Below are positions 1-8,919 of a stretch of 64,000 nucleotides of DNA, piece by piece (positions within the stretch are counted from its first letter, which is position 1; each line of letters starts with the position of its first letter). The notes beneath the pieces were generated by a model. That model ran no database searches. It was not told the origin of the DNA and saw only the letters and a program-made list of their open reading frames with translations. Source of the stretch: Lachnospiraceae bacterium (GTDB lineage: Bacteria > Bacillota > Clostridia > Lachnospirales > Lachnospiraceae); the NCBI GenBank assembly GCA_900751995.1, contig CAADTP010000006.1, forward strand, positions 50,879 through 114,878, read 5' to 3'. The position numbers were made by a program, and so were the translations under genes.

Positions 1-132
1 AAATACATAGAGGAGAGGACTGTGAAGCCCTTCTTTATTGTAATAAACCGATGCAAGCTTGGAAAAAACGCTGGTAAGAGAAAACAGCAGGATATTCAGA
101 TGAAGCTGAATATAATCTTTGATTTTTGTCAT
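1..132 (-). CDS. N-terminal part of a small EamA/SMR-like membrane transporter (cut by window edge)
   Basis: Reading the minus strand from position 132, an ATG preceded by GGAGG (plus positions 137-141) opens 44 codons with no stop before the window edge. The peptide begins MTKIKDYIQLHLNILLF and continues with a hydrophobic helix and the words SLTSVFSKLAS. This resembles the first membrane helix of the short EamA/EmrE-like permeases common in Clostridia, a fold shared with the aminoarabinose-lipid flippase ArnE/ArnF. It is divergent from an ArnC-like transferase, so a flippase role for a lipid-linked sugar is an attractive inference. Only the first third of the protein is visible, so the family call is tentative. 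Confidence 0.55.
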   Translation of the reverse strand, partial: MTKIKDYIQLHLNILLFSLTSVFSKLASVYYNKEGLHSPLLYVF

Positions 133-300
133 GTTTCCTCCATATCATAAATGCGATTATCATAGACTGATAATCAATATATATCATCCAGCAGGTTTAT
201 GCAAGAAAATGTTTGAACAATGTAACGGTTTACAACAGGAAATGAAAATGATAAGATTAAACGATAAGTGTCAATTGATACAAAAGAGAGGAAAAACGAT
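133..300. promoter_or_regulatory. Divergent intergenic region with a perfect dyad
   Basis: This region separates the edge-truncated transporter from the ArnC-like gene. It contains a perfect inverted repeat at 155-175 with 8-base arms GATTATCA and TGATAATC around a 5-base spacer, a good shape for a dimeric repressor site. The ribosome binding site of the next gene is GAGAGG at about 286-291. No clear sigma-A promoter with both hexamers could be assigned. Confidence 0.45.
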
Positions 301-1233
301 ATGTGTTTATATTCAGTGGTTGTTCCTGTATACAATTCAGAACATACGCTGCAGGAACTGTACACCCGTCTGGAAAAAGTATTCCGGGAAACAATAAAAG
401 AAGAATTTGAACTGATCCTTGTAGATGACGGGTCCAGGGACCGGTCTTTTGCGGTTATGCAAGAACTCCGGGAAAAAGATCCCCGTGTCAAGATCATCCA
501 GATGGCAAGGAATTTCGGACAGCATCCTGCGCTTCTGTGCGGATTTGCCCATGCAAAGGGAGAGTTCATCGTAACTATGGATGATGACCTTCAGCATCAG
601 CCTGAGGAGCTCCCCAAAATGATCAATGTAATGAAGGAACGTGACGATGTGGATGTGATCATTGCAAGCTATGAAGGACGTAAGCATAATCTGATCCGGA
701 AGCTGGGCACAAAGCTGTCTGTATGGGCAACTTCCAAAATGCTCGGCAAGGATCCGAACCTTCAGATCACCAGTTATCGACTGATCCGCCGGTTTCTGGT
801 GGAAGCCATGCTGAAGACCAATACATATCTTCCGCAGATCGGAAATCTTCTGGTTTTAAGCTCCAACCGTATCATCAATGTTCCGGTGCAGCATGCAGCA
901 CGTGCATATGGAAAGAGCGGATATTCTTTTCGCCGTCTTGTGAAGGATCTCATCTATGATATTACTGCCCATACGGCATTTCCGTTGCTTATGGTGCGAA
1001 ACATCGGCATTGCCAGTTTTCTGGTAAGCTTTTTACTGGGGATCTATTATCTGGTGAGATATTTTCTGTGCGGGATCTCAGTGGAAGGCTGGACATCTCT
1101 GATGCTTGTGATGCTGGCATTTTTCGGACTGACATTGCTTTCAATCGGGATCATCGGTATTTATCTCATGAATATTCTCAATGAGGCCAAAAAGATGCCG
1201 CACTATGTGATCCGTCAGGAGGAGACAGACTGA
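301..1233 (+). CDS. GT2 polyprenyl-phosphate glycosyltransferase (ArnC/GtrB/DPM1-like)
   Basis: A 310-residue protein with an N-terminal GT-A domain (SVVVPVYNSE, then LVDDGS and the metal-binding stretch TMDDDLQHQPEE near residue 94) followed by two C-terminal membrane helices (about 235-255 and 268-290). This is the architecture of enzymes that move a sugar from a nucleotide donor to undecaprenyl phosphate on the cytoplasmic face. The start at 301 is chosen because GAGAGG lies 9 bases upstream; an in-frame GTG at 268 has no such site. It overlaps the next gene by one base and heads a run of sugar-modification genes. The sugar is unknown; the WecE-like gene nearby makes an amino-deoxy sugar plausible. 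Confidence 0.85.
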   Translation: MCLYSVVVPVYNSEHTLQELYTRLEKVFRETIKEEFELILVDDGSRDRSFAVMQELREKDPRVKIIQMARNFGQHPALLCGFAHAKGEFIVTMDDDLQHQPEELPKMINVMKERDDVDVIIASYEGRKHNLIRKLGTKLSVWATSKMLGKDPNLQITSYRLIRRFLVEAMLKTNTYLPQIGNLLVLSSNRIINVPVQHAARAYGKSGYSFRRLVKDLIYDITAHTAFPLLMVRNIGIASFLVSFLLGIYYLVRYFLCGISVEGWTSLMLVMLAFFGLTLLSIGIIGIYLMNILNEAKKMPHYVIRQEETD

Positions 1234-2204
1234 TGAAAAAAGAGATCGGCGGCTATCTGGAACTGGAAGAACCGGCGGGACAGGAATACTATCCGGATCT
1301 CTGCGGCGTGAATCTCGGAAGAACAGCGCTTTTGTGGCTGATGGAAGCACGCAGGTGCAAAAAGATCTACCTGCCATTTTTTCTCTGCGATTCCGTAACC
1401 GGTGCCTGTGAGAGGTCCGGGGCAGAAATCGAATTTTATCATATGGATGAAGGGTTGCATCCGGTTCTTGAGGAGAGAACTCTTCCGGAAGGAGAATATC
1501 TGTATCTGGTAAATTATTATGGCCAGCTTACCGATGATAAGATCCGGAAATATAAAAAAATCTATGGAAATATCATTGTGGATCATACGCATGCGTTTTT
1601 TCAGAAGCCGCTGCCGGGTGTGGACACTCTGTACTCCTGCAGAAAATTTCTCGGAGTCAGTGACGGAGCATATCTGTCTACCGATGCGGAACTGGAACCG
1701 GAAAAGAAGCCTCTGGACCATTCCATGGGAAGAATGGAGCATATTCTGGGACGTTATGAATATGATGCCGGAACCTTCTATCAGAAAATGCTGGATAATG
1801 CAGCAAATTATCATGAGATGGAGATCCGCCGAATGTCCCGTCTGACCGGAAACCTCCTCAGGACTATGGATTATTCCGGTATCAAAGCAAGAAGAGAACA
1901 GAACTACCGTCTGCTGTCGCAGCTTCTTCCTTCAAGGAATGCTTTTACAGGGGAGGTGCCGGAGGGACCGTTTGCCTATCCGTATTATCATAAGAACGGA
2001 TTAGAGCTTCGACGTTGGCTGGCAGGCCGGAAGATTTTTGTGCCGACAAACTGGCGTAATATCCTGGAAGAATTTGACAGGGATACCATGGAATATGACT
2101 GGGCTGCCAATGTGCTGCCGCTTCCCTGTGACCAGAGATACGGGGCAGAAGAAATGCAGTATATCGCGGATTCCATAAGAGAATGGGAGGAAACGGAATC
2201 ATGA
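1233..2204 (+). CDS. DegT-like PLP-fold aminotransferase homologue of unknown substrate
   Basis: A 323-residue protein that reads like a divergent, short member of the DegT/DnrJ/EryC1 sugar aminotransferase fold. It has an early GVNLGRTALLWL segment, a strand plus Cys (LPFFLCDS), IIVDHTHAF in the place of the family's E-D-x-A-x-x stretch, and SCRKFLGVSDGAYL where the catalytic lysine loop is expected (Lys138). The usual S-F-H-x-T-K sequence is absent, so activity on the standard 4-keto sugar is uncertain. It overlaps both neighbours (one base upstream, ATGA with the ATP-grasp gene), implying translational coupling with that ligase. It could be an aminotransferase or a PLP-binding enzyme of altered specificity. 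Confidence 0.6.
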   Translation: MKKEIGGYLELEEPAGQEYYPDLCGVNLGRTALLWLMEARRCKKIYLPFFLCDSVTGACERSGAEIEFYHMDEGLHPVLEERTLPEGEYLYLVNYYGQLTDDKIRKYKKIYGNIIVDHTHAFFQKPLPGVDTLYSCRKFLGVSDGAYLSTDAELEPEKKPLDHSMGRMEHILGRYEYDAGTFYQKMLDNAANYHEMEIRRMSRLTGNLLRTMDYSGIKARREQNYRLLSQLLPSRNAFTGEVPEGPFAYPYYHKNGLELRRWLAGRKIFVPTNWRNILEEFDRDTMEYDWAANVLPLPCDQRYGAEEMQYIADSIREWEETES

Positions 2205-3493
2205 AACACAGATTGCTGATACTGGGAACGTTGGGAGAATTTGAGCAGCTGGTGCAGAAGGCCCGCGAAAAAGGATACTACACCATTGTCTGCGACGGAT
2301 ATCCGGATGGTCCGGCAAGAAAATTTGCAGATGAGGCATTTCAGATCCCGGTAACAGATACGGAACGGATCGCCTGTCTCTGCCGAGAAAAAGAGATCGA
2401 TGGGATCATCACATCCTTTTCCGACCTTCTTCTGGAATGTATGGTAAAGATCGCGGACCGGGCAGGAATCCCCTGTTATCTGAAACCGGAGCAGCTTCCC
2501 TGGTATCGTGATAAATCAGCGACCAGAGCACTGCTTACTGAACTGGGACTTCCCACTCCGGGCTTTCGAAAAATCCCGATCGCATATTTTAAAGACAGGT
2601 CCAAAAGAACTCAGCTGAAAGAGCTGCTTGAGGGACTTCGTTATCCGGTGGTCAGCAAGCCACTGGATAAATACGGCTCCCGCGGGATCTATATATCCGA
2701 AGATCTGGAGGAGCTGATAAACGGGGCAGAAAAAACAGCAGGATTTTCTGATATGCCGGAGATTTTGGTGGAAGAATATAACGATGGCTATGAATTCAAT
2801 ATGATGACCTGGGTGCGGCATGGAAAAGTCCATGTGATCAGTATTGCAGACCGTGAAAAGACATTTGTTGCCAAAGGGGAGATCCCCATCAGCACAAGAA
2901 ATGTGTATCCTTCCAGATTATTGTCAAAAGTTGAAAAGCCTGCCACAGAACTTCTTCAGGCATATGCGGACAGAACCGGTCAGAAAGACGGAGCCCTTTC
3001 CATGCAGTTTTTCTGGAAGCCGGGAGAAGGTATCCAGGTCTGCGAGATCGCCGCACGATTTTTCGGATATGAGCATGAATTGACCGATATGGTCTATGGC
3101 TTTAATATGGAAGAGCTTCTTCTTGCATCTCTCTATGATCCGGATAAGCTGGAAAAAATGCTGGCAGAACACGATGTTCATAAACCACAGTGCTGTGGAG
3201 CTGTCATTTATTTTCAGGGAAGGCTTCTTACCATCGAAGATCAGTCTGCGGCAGTCCGGCTGGGAGAGAAAGAACAGGTGGAAAAGCCCTGGATCTTTTA
3301 TCAGGAAGGAGAGAAGGTCATTGAGCATGGCCCTAATCCGTATCTGGCATTATATTATGTAAAAACAGAGAATCGTAAGGAAATGGATCTTCTCACAGAA
3401 GAGTTTTATGAGGAAATGCATATTCTGGATCCCAACGGCCAGGAGGTGGCATACCATAATCAGATCCCGGATTATGCACCGGCAGAAAAATAG
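2201..3493 (+). CDS. ATP-grasp ligase
   Basis: A 430-residue ATP-grasp protein, probably forming an acyl-phosphate and then an amide or peptide bond. The N-terminal part is a Rossmann-like pre-ATP-grasp domain (LLILGTLGEFEQLV). The central part shows YPVVSKPLDKYGSRGIYI, then a VEEYNDGYEFN segment typical of the nucleotide-binding cleft, and VCEIAARFFG in the position of the family's E-x-N-x-R metal site. The start at 2201 overlaps the stop of the previous gene as ATGA and has GGGAGG about 9 bases upstream. Tight coupling to an aminotransferase-like gene and a WecE-like gene suggests it loads an amino acid or other acid onto an amino sugar. The substrate cannot be read from sequence. Confidence 0.8.
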   Translation: MKHRLLILGTLGEFEQLVQKAREKGYYTIVCDGYPDGPARKFADEAFQIPVTDTERIACLCREKEIDGIITSFSDLLLECMVKIADRAGIPCYLKPEQLPWYRDKSATRALLTELGLPTPGFRKIPIAYFKDRSKRTQLKELLEGLRYPVVSKPLDKYGSRGIYISEDLEELINGAEKTAGFSDMPEILVEEYNDGYEFNMMTWVRHGKVHVISIADREKTFVAKGEIPISTRNVYPSRLLSKVEKPATELLQAYADRTGQKDGALSMQFFWKPGEGIQVCEIAARFFGYEHELTDMVYGFNMEELLLASLYDPDKLEKMLAEHDVHKPQCCGAVIYFQGRLLTIEDQSAAVRLGEKEQVEKPWIFYQEGEKVIEHGPNPYLALYYVKTENRKEMDLLTEEFYEEMHILDPNGQEVAYHNQIPDYAPAEK

Positions 3494-3581
3494 GCATTGA
3501 ATTTACAACATGAGTGTGAGAAAATGGAATGTGCAGTTAATGTAGAAAAACCATGAAGAATAAGAAATAAAGAGGAAATAC

Positions 3582-4712
3582 ATGATTGATTTTAACAGAC
3601 CTGCGTTTACAGGTAAGGAATTTGAGTACATCCGTGACGCAGTAGAACGGGGAATGCTCTGCGGCGACGGGATCTACACGAAGAAATGTTCTGCATGGAT
3701 GGAAGAGCGCTTTCATGTGGGTCATGTGATGCTGACAACATCCTGTACCCATGCACTGGAGATGGCTGCTTTTCTGGCAGATATCCAGCCTGGCGATGAG
3801 GTGATCATGCCGTCTTATACTTTTGTATCAACGGCAGATGCCTTTGTGCTTCGCGGTGCAAGAATCGTATTTGTGGATATCCGGCCGGATACCATGAATA
3901 TTGACGAGAAGCTGATCGAACAGGCGATCACAGATAAGACCCGCGCGATCGTTCCGGTCCATTATGCAGGAGTAGCCTGCGAGATGGACACGATCATGGA
4001 GATTGCCGGAAGACATGATCTGAAGGTAGTGGAAGACGCGGCCCAGGGTGTGGATGCCTACTATAAGGGAAAAGCCCTTGGTACCATTGGAGATTTTGGC
4101 TGCTACAGCTTCCATGAAACTAAGAACTATACCATGGGAGAGGGCGGTGCGATCCTGTTCAACGGGGATCAGTACCTGGAGAAGGCAGAAATCCTGAGAG
4201 AAAAAGGAACGGACCGCAGTAAGTTTTTCCGTGGTCAGGTAGATAAATACCGCTGGATGGATTATGGATCATCCTATCTTCCGAGCGAATTGAATGCGGC
4301 ATATCTTTATGCCCAGCTGGAGCAGCATAAGAAGATCAGCGATAAGCGGATGCAGATCTATGATTTTTACAATGAGAACCTCAGGTTTCTGGCGGAGGAA
4401 GGAAAGATCCAGCAGCCTTATGTACCGGAAGAATGCACACATAATGCACATATGTACTACATTAAGGTACATGATATCCAGGTACGCACAAGGCTTCTGA
4501 AATATCTCCGCGAAAAGGATATCTGCAGTGTGTTCCATTATGTACCCCTTCATTCCGCACCGGCAGGAAAAAAATTCGGAAGATTTTCCGGAGAAGATGT
4601 TTATACTACAAAAGAAAGCGAGCGTCTTATGCGACTGCCCATGTTCTATAATCTGGATATGGAGGATGCGAAGAGAGTTGTGGATGCGATTGCTTCCTTT
4701 GACGGGTTTTGA
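3582..4712 (+). CDS. wecE: WecE/RffA-like dTDP-4-keto-6-deoxyhexose aminotransferase
   Basis: A 376-residue DegT-family PLP aminotransferase. It has GDEVIMPSYTFVSTADAF, the cofactor-binding EDAAQ stretch and the catalytic loop SFHETKNYTMGEGGA with Lys181, which matches the WecE/RffA subgroup that converts dTDP-4-keto-6-deoxyglucose to dTDP-4-amino-4,6-dideoxygalactose. A ribosome binding site (AGAGG) precedes the ATG. It sits between the ATP-grasp gene and a carboxypeptidase gene, after an 88-base gap. In context it probably supplies an amino-deoxy sugar for the wall polysaccharide or its side chain. The exact product depends on a dTDP-sugar dehydratase that is not in the window. Confidence 0.85.
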   Translation: MIDFNRPAFTGKEFEYIRDAVERGMLCGDGIYTKKCSAWMEERFHVGHVMLTTSCTHALEMAAFLADIQPGDEVIMPSYTFVSTADAFVLRGARIVFVDIRPDTMNIDEKLIEQAITDKTRAIVPVHYAGVACEMDTIMEIAGRHDLKVVEDAAQGVDAYYKGKALGTIGDFGCYSFHETKNYTMGEGGAILFNGDQYLEKAEILREKGTDRSKFFRGQVDKYRWMDYGSSYLPSELNAAYLYAQLEQHKKISDKRMQIYDFYNENLRFLAEEGKIQQPYVPEECTHNAHMYYIKVHDIQVRTRLLKYLREKDICSVFHYVPLHSAPAGKKFGRFSGEDVYTTKESERLMRLPMFYNLDMEDAKRVVDAIASFDGF

Positions 4713-4730
4713 CAGAAGAAGGGGAGAGCT

Positions 4731-6047
4731 ATGAAAAAAACAAAAAAATTACTGGCAGTTTTCGCAGCAGTCGGTGTGGCGCTGATGCTGCCGTTACAGA
4801 CCATGGCTGCAGTGGATCTGAATGCGAAATATGATATCAGCACCAACCAGATCCAGGGATGGCCGGCAGGACCGGATATTACCTCAGATACCGGTATCCT
4901 GATGGATGCAGACACAGGAGTTGTTCTTTATAACAAGGGCGGAGATGAACAGAGATATCCGGCCAGCATTACCAAGATCATGACCTTGCTGGTGGCAGTG
5001 GAGAACTCCACCATGGATGAGAAGGTGACCTTTACAGAGACCGGGGTGCGTAATGTTACGGCAGATTCCAGTAATATCGGCACAAAGGTGGGCGAAGTCC
5101 TGACTATGGAGGATTGTCTTCATGCTCTGATCATCCAGTCTGCCAATGACGTTGCGGCACAGATCGCAGAGCATATCGGCGGGACAGAGCAGGTATTTAT
5201 CGATATGATGAACCAGCGCGCCAGTGAGATCGGATGTACCAATACACATTTTGCAAATTCCAGCGGACTTCCGGATGATAATCATTATTCTTCAGCACGG
5301 GATATGGCGCTGATCTTCCGAGAAGGCCTGAAAAATGAAACATTCCGTACGGTTGTGGGCACACCGGACTATATCATCCAGCCTACAAATATGAACAGCC
5401 AGCAGAGAATCCTGCATACCCATCATCCTATGTTTGCACCGGAAAGCGGATTTTACTATGAAGGCTGCATTGGTGGAAAAACCGGAACTACCGTTGCGGC
5501 AGGGCATACACTTGTCACAGGAGTGACCAGAGATAATACCACATATATTGCAGTGACTATGCGTGGAACAGAGCTTTCCAATTCCTGTATGGACAGTACA
5601 GCTATGTTTAATTACGCATTTGAGAATTTCACAAAAACAGAAGTAAATGGCGGCTATGTATTCCTTCCAAAAGGGGTGGAGCTGAATTCCCTTACCGAGA
5701 AGTCAGAGAATACCAATGGGAAAACAGAAACCGGTTACTATTTCGGAGATTATCTGATCGGTACCGCAAGTGTTGCACAGGCAACTGATACACCGGTACC
5801 GGAACCGACCGCGGCGGCAGAAGACAGCCAGGAAGCGGACAGCTCCGAAGTGGAAGCTTCCACAGAATCAGCAGAGGAAGATAACAGCAAAACAACAGAG
5901 AAGAGTACAGCCGGAGAGAGTACCAGCGAAAAAAAGAGCATTCCTGCCCTGCGTAAGATCCTTCTTATGATCATGGCAGCGATGATCCTGATCCTGATCG
6001 CCCTTCTTGCGGCTCTCAGAATAAAAGAAAAGAAACATCACAAATAA
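4731..6047 (+). CDS. Serine D-Ala-D-Ala carboxypeptidase (PBP5-like), active-site complete
   Basis: A 438-residue penicillin-binding-protein homologue that trims the terminal D-alanine from peptidoglycan stems outside the membrane. It has a signal peptide ending near Ala26, the three S11-family motifs S79-I-T-K82, S137-A-N and K250-T-G, then an Asp/Glu/Ser-rich linker (about 360-405) and a C-terminal membrane helix followed by Lys and His. The C-terminal anchor is a true helix rather than the amphipathic tail of E. coli PBP5. It lies inside the polysaccharide operon, 18 bases after wecE, which suggests coordination of wall remodelling with polymer attachment. A degenerate paralogue lies at 18543-19790. 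Confidence 0.92.
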   Translation: MKKTKKLLAVFAAVGVALMLPLQTMAAVDLNAKYDISTNQIQGWPAGPDITSDTGILMDADTGVVLYNKGGDEQRYPASITKIMTLLVAVENSTMDEKVTFTETGVRNVTADSSNIGTKVGEVLTMEDCLHALIIQSANDVAAQIAEHIGGTEQVFIDMMNQRASEIGCTNTHFANSSGLPDDNHYSSARDMALIFREGLKNETFRTVVGTPDYIIQPTNMNSQQRILHTHHPMFAPESGFYYEGCIGGKTGTTVAAGHTLVTGVTRDNTTYIAVTMRGTELSNSCMDSTAMFNYAFENFTKTEVNGGYVFLPKGVELNSLTEKSENTNGKTETGYYFGDYLIGTASVAQATDTPVPEPTAAAEDSQEADSSEVEASTESAEEDNSKTTEKSTAGESTSEKKSIPALRKILLMIMAAMILILIALLAALRIKEKKHHK

Positions 6048-6074
6048 ATCAAAACAGAAAAGGAGAAAGAAAAA

Positions 6075-6632
6075 ATGGGAAAAATAAAAGTAACACAGTG
6101 CGGAGATATTGAAGGACTGAAAGTGATCGAGCCAACTGTATTTGGTGATTCCAGAGGATATTTTATGGAAACATACAATTATAACGATTTCAAGGAAGCA
6201 GGCATTGATGTGGAATTCGTTCAGGACAATCAGTCCAGCTCCCGTTACGGTGTTCTCCGCGGACTTCATTTCCAGATCAGCTATCCCCAGGATAAACTGG
6301 TACGTGTGGTAAACGGAGAAGTGTTTGATGTTGCGGTTGACCTTCGTGAAGGCTCCAAGACCTTTGGAAAATGGTATGGTGTAGTCCTTTCCGCAGAAAA
6401 CAAGAAACAGTTCTTTATTCCTAAGGGATTTGCTCATGGTTTCCTAGTACTTTCCGAGAATGCAGAGTTCACCTACAAGTGCTCTGATTTCTATCATCCA
6501 AACGATGAGGGCGGACTGATCTGGAATGACAAGGACATTAACGTTGAGTGGCCGATCCCGGAAGGCATGGAGCTTATTTTCTCCGACAAGGACCAGAAGT
6601 GGGGAAGCTTCGAGGAATATAAGAATCGATAA
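6075..6632 (+). CDS. rmlC: dTDP-4-dehydrorhamnose 3,5-epimerase
   Basis: A 185-residue cupin-fold epimerase. Family signatures are visible in order: the FGDSRGYFMETYN segment, FVQDNQSSSRYGVLRGLHFQ carrying a conserved His, VFDVAVDLR, and IPKGFAHGFLVLS. It inverts C3 and C5 of dTDP-4-keto-6-deoxyglucose on the way to dTDP-L-rhamnose. RmlA, RmlB and RmlD are not in the window and must be elsewhere if rhamnose is made. It lies 27 bases after the carboxypeptidase gene with an AAAAGGAGA site, and directly upstream of the ABC exporter, which supports a rhamnose-containing exported glycan. Confidence 0.95.
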   Translation: MGKIKVTQCGDIEGLKVIEPTVFGDSRGYFMETYNYNDFKEAGIDVEFVQDNQSSSRYGVLRGLHFQISYPQDKLVRVVNGEVFDVAVDLREGSKTFGKWYGVVLSAENKKQFFIPKGFAHGFLVLSENAEFTYKCSDFYHPNDEGGLIWNDKDINVEWPIPEGMELIFSDKDQKWGSFEEYKNR

Positions 6633-6643
6633 GGAATTGCAGA

Positions 6644-7450
6644 ATGAAGAAAATATTAGCTTTGCCGGCGGAGCTGTACCAGAATCGAAAGCTGGTTTTA
6701 AGCCTTGCAAAAAATGATTTCAAAACAAAATATGCAGGATCCTATCTTGGTATTGTCTGGGCATTTATCCAGCCTATCGTAACGATCCTGGTCTACTGGT
6801 TTGTATTTTCCGTAGGACTGAAGGCCGGAACGGTATCGGATTACCCTTTTGTACTCTATCTGGTATCCGGTATCGTGCCGTGGTTTTTCTTCCAGGATGC
6901 ATTAAACGGTGGAACCAATGCCCTGATCGAATACAATTATCTTGTGAAGAAGGTTGTATTCAAGATCAGCATCCTTCCCATCGTAAAGATCATCTCCGCA
7001 CTTTTCGTGCATGTTTTCTTTGTGGCCTTTGCACTGATCTTATGTGCATGCTACGGATATACACCAAGCCTTTATACACTGCAGATCATTTATTACTCTG
7101 TCTGCACCTTCCTTTTTGTACTGGGACTCGTGTATGCTACAAGTGCGATCGTCATTTTTTTCCGTGATCTGACCCAGATCATCAGTATTTTTCTTCAGGT
7201 GGGTGTATGGCTTACACCGATCATGTGGGATATCAATATGCTTTCTTCACATCCATGGCTGATCAAGCTGTTTAAGCTGAATCCGATGTACTATGTAGTT
7301 ACGGGCTACCGTGATTCCATGCTTGGTCATATCGGGATCTGGAACCATGCTTCATGGACGATCTATTTCTGGGTAGTTACGATCCTGCTTTTCGGACTGG
7401 GATCTGTGATATTCAAACGTCTGAAGCCGCATTTTGCAGATGTGCTTTAA
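6644..7450 (+). CDS. wzm: Polysaccharide ABC exporter, membrane subunit (Wzm-like)
   Basis: A 268-residue ABC-2 family permease with about six membrane helices. The N-terminal cytoplasmic segment (LALPAELYQNRKLVLSLAKNDFKTKYAGSYLG in parts) and the GIVWAFIQPIVTILVYW helix are typical of the Wzm/TagG/RfbA group. It starts 11 bases after rmlC. It should pair with the Wzt-like ATPase downstream and move a completed undecaprenyl-linked polymer across the membrane. In Gram-positives the closest functional relatives are TagG and the rhamnan exporters. Confidence 0.9.
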   Translation: MKKILALPAELYQNRKLVLSLAKNDFKTKYAGSYLGIVWAFIQPIVTILVYWFVFSVGLKAGTVSDYPFVLYLVSGIVPWFFFQDALNGGTNALIEYNYLVKKVVFKISILPIVKIISALFVHVFFVAFALILCACYGYTPSLYTLQIIYYSVCTFLFVLGLVYATSAIVIFFRDLTQIISIFLQVGVWLTPIMWDINMLSSHPWLIKLFKLNPMYYVVTGYRDSMLGHIGIWNHASWTIYFWVVTILLFGLGSVIFKRLKPHFADVL

Positions 7451-7582
7451 TTGAATGCGGATGGCGGATATCCGCCAGATCCGGACCGGATAGTTCCCAT
7501 GGGGGATTTGCTCTGTAAGGATAAAAAGCAGAACGGCGGCAGATTGTGAGAGTGAACGATTTACACAAAAGTGAGGTTGAAA

Positions 7583-8905
7583 ATGGCAGAAGATATTGCG
7601 ATTTCAGTAAATGATGTCAGTAAGATGTACAAGCTTTACGATAATCCTATGGATCGTCTTAAGGAGTCCCTGGGATTATCCAGAAAAAAGAAATATAAAG
7701 AGCATTATGCGCTCAACCATGTATCCTTTCAGGTGCATAAGGGAGAAACAGTGGGAATTATCGGAACAAATGGTTCCGGTAAATCCACGATCCTGAAGAT
7801 CATCACCGGCGTACTTTCGCCTACGGCCGGAGAAATAGCCGTAAACGGAAGGATCTCAGCGCTTCTGGAGCTGGGAGCCGGATTTAACGGAGAATATTCC
7901 GGACTTGAAAATGTATATCTCAACGGAAGCATGATCGGTTTTTCCAGGGAAGAGATCGATGCCAAGCTGCAGTCTATTCTGGATTTTGCAGATATCGGTG
8001 ATTTTATCTATCAGCCGGTAAAAACATACTCCAGTGGTATGTTCGTGCGTCTGGCTTTTGCGGTAGCTATCAATATCGATCCGGAGATCCTGATCGTTGA
8101 TGAGGCTCTTTCCGTAGGAGATGTATTTTTTCAGGCAAAATGTTACCGGAAATTCGAAGAGTTCAAGGAAATGGGAAAGACCATTCTGTTTGTAAGCCAT
8201 GACCTGAGCAGCATCGGAAAATACTGTGACCGTGTTGTGCTTCTAAACAAAGGTGAGAAGCTTGCAGAGGGTGGTGCCAAGGAGATGGTCAATCTTTACC
8301 GTCGTGTGCTGGTCAATCAGTATGACGATGCAGATCTGGAAGAAAACACAGACGATGCAGAAGAGGGACAGACGACGGAGAACCAGGCAGCCGGAGCAGA
8401 CGTTTCACTGAAAGCACATACCGGAAGCGGTAAAGCTATGAAGGACAGCCTGAACCTGAATCCCAAGGTCCTGGAATACGGCAGTAAGCTTGGCGAGATC
8501 GTGGATTTTGCCATCCGGGATGATACAGGTATGATCACCAATGTGATCGAAAAAGGCAAGGAATTTTCCGTTCAGATGAAAGTGAAGTTCCAGGCAGATG
8601 TCAGCGATCCGATCTTTGCATTTACTCTGAAAGATCTGAAAGGCACTGAGATCACAGGAACCAATACCATGTATGAACATACGCCTCTGAAACCGCAGAA
8701 GGCAGGCGATGTCCGTGAGATCACCTTCAAACAGGTGATGCCTCTGGAGGCAGGGGAATATATGCTGTGTCTGGGCTGCACCGGATATAAAGACGGCGAT
8801 TTTACCGTATTTCATCGTCTTTACGATGTGTGTAACCTGACCGTGATCACAGATAAGAAAGCAGTGGGATATTTTGATCTGTTTTCCAAAGTATCTGTGA
8901 AATAA
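7583..8905 (+). CDS. wzt: Polysaccharide ABC exporter ATPase with C-terminal glycan-binding domain (Wzt-like)
   Basis: A 440-residue ATPase. The nucleotide-binding half has Walker A GTNGSGKST (about residue 61), the signature YSSGM (about 149) and Walker B LIVDEALSVGD (about 169), all typical of the TagH/Wzt group. An acidic linker (about 250-280) leads to a beta-rich C-terminal domain (about 300-440). In E. coli O8/O9a Wzt a domain in this position binds the modified non-reducing end of the O-antigen. The start at 7583 is chosen because GAGGT lies 5 bases upstream; an in-frame GTG at 7571 overlaps that site. The 132-base gap before it contains a 14-base GC-rich palindrome (GGCGGATATCCGCC). 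The extra domain predicts that this exporter inspects its substrate. Confidence 0.92.
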   Translation: MAEDIAISVNDVSKMYKLYDNPMDRLKESLGLSRKKKYKEHYALNHVSFQVHKGETVGIIGTNGSGKSTILKIITGVLSPTAGEIAVNGRISALLELGAGFNGEYSGLENVYLNGSMIGFSREEIDAKLQSILDFADIGDFIYQPVKTYSSGMFVRLAFAVAINIDPEILIVDEALSVGDVFFQAKCYRKFEEFKEMGKTILFVSHDLSSIGKYCDRVVLLNKGEKLAEGGAKEMVNLYRRVLVNQYDDADLEENTDDAEEGQTTENQAAGADVSLKAHTGSGKAMKDSLNLNPKVLEYGSKLGEIVDFAIRDDTGMITNVIEKGKEFSVQMKVKFQADVSDPIFAFTLKDLKGTEITGTNTMYEHTPLKPQKAGDVREITFKQVMPLEAGEYMLCLGCTGYKDGDFTVFHRLYDVCNLTVITDKKAVGYFDLFSKVSVK

Positions 8906-8919
8906 GTGGAGGAACGACT

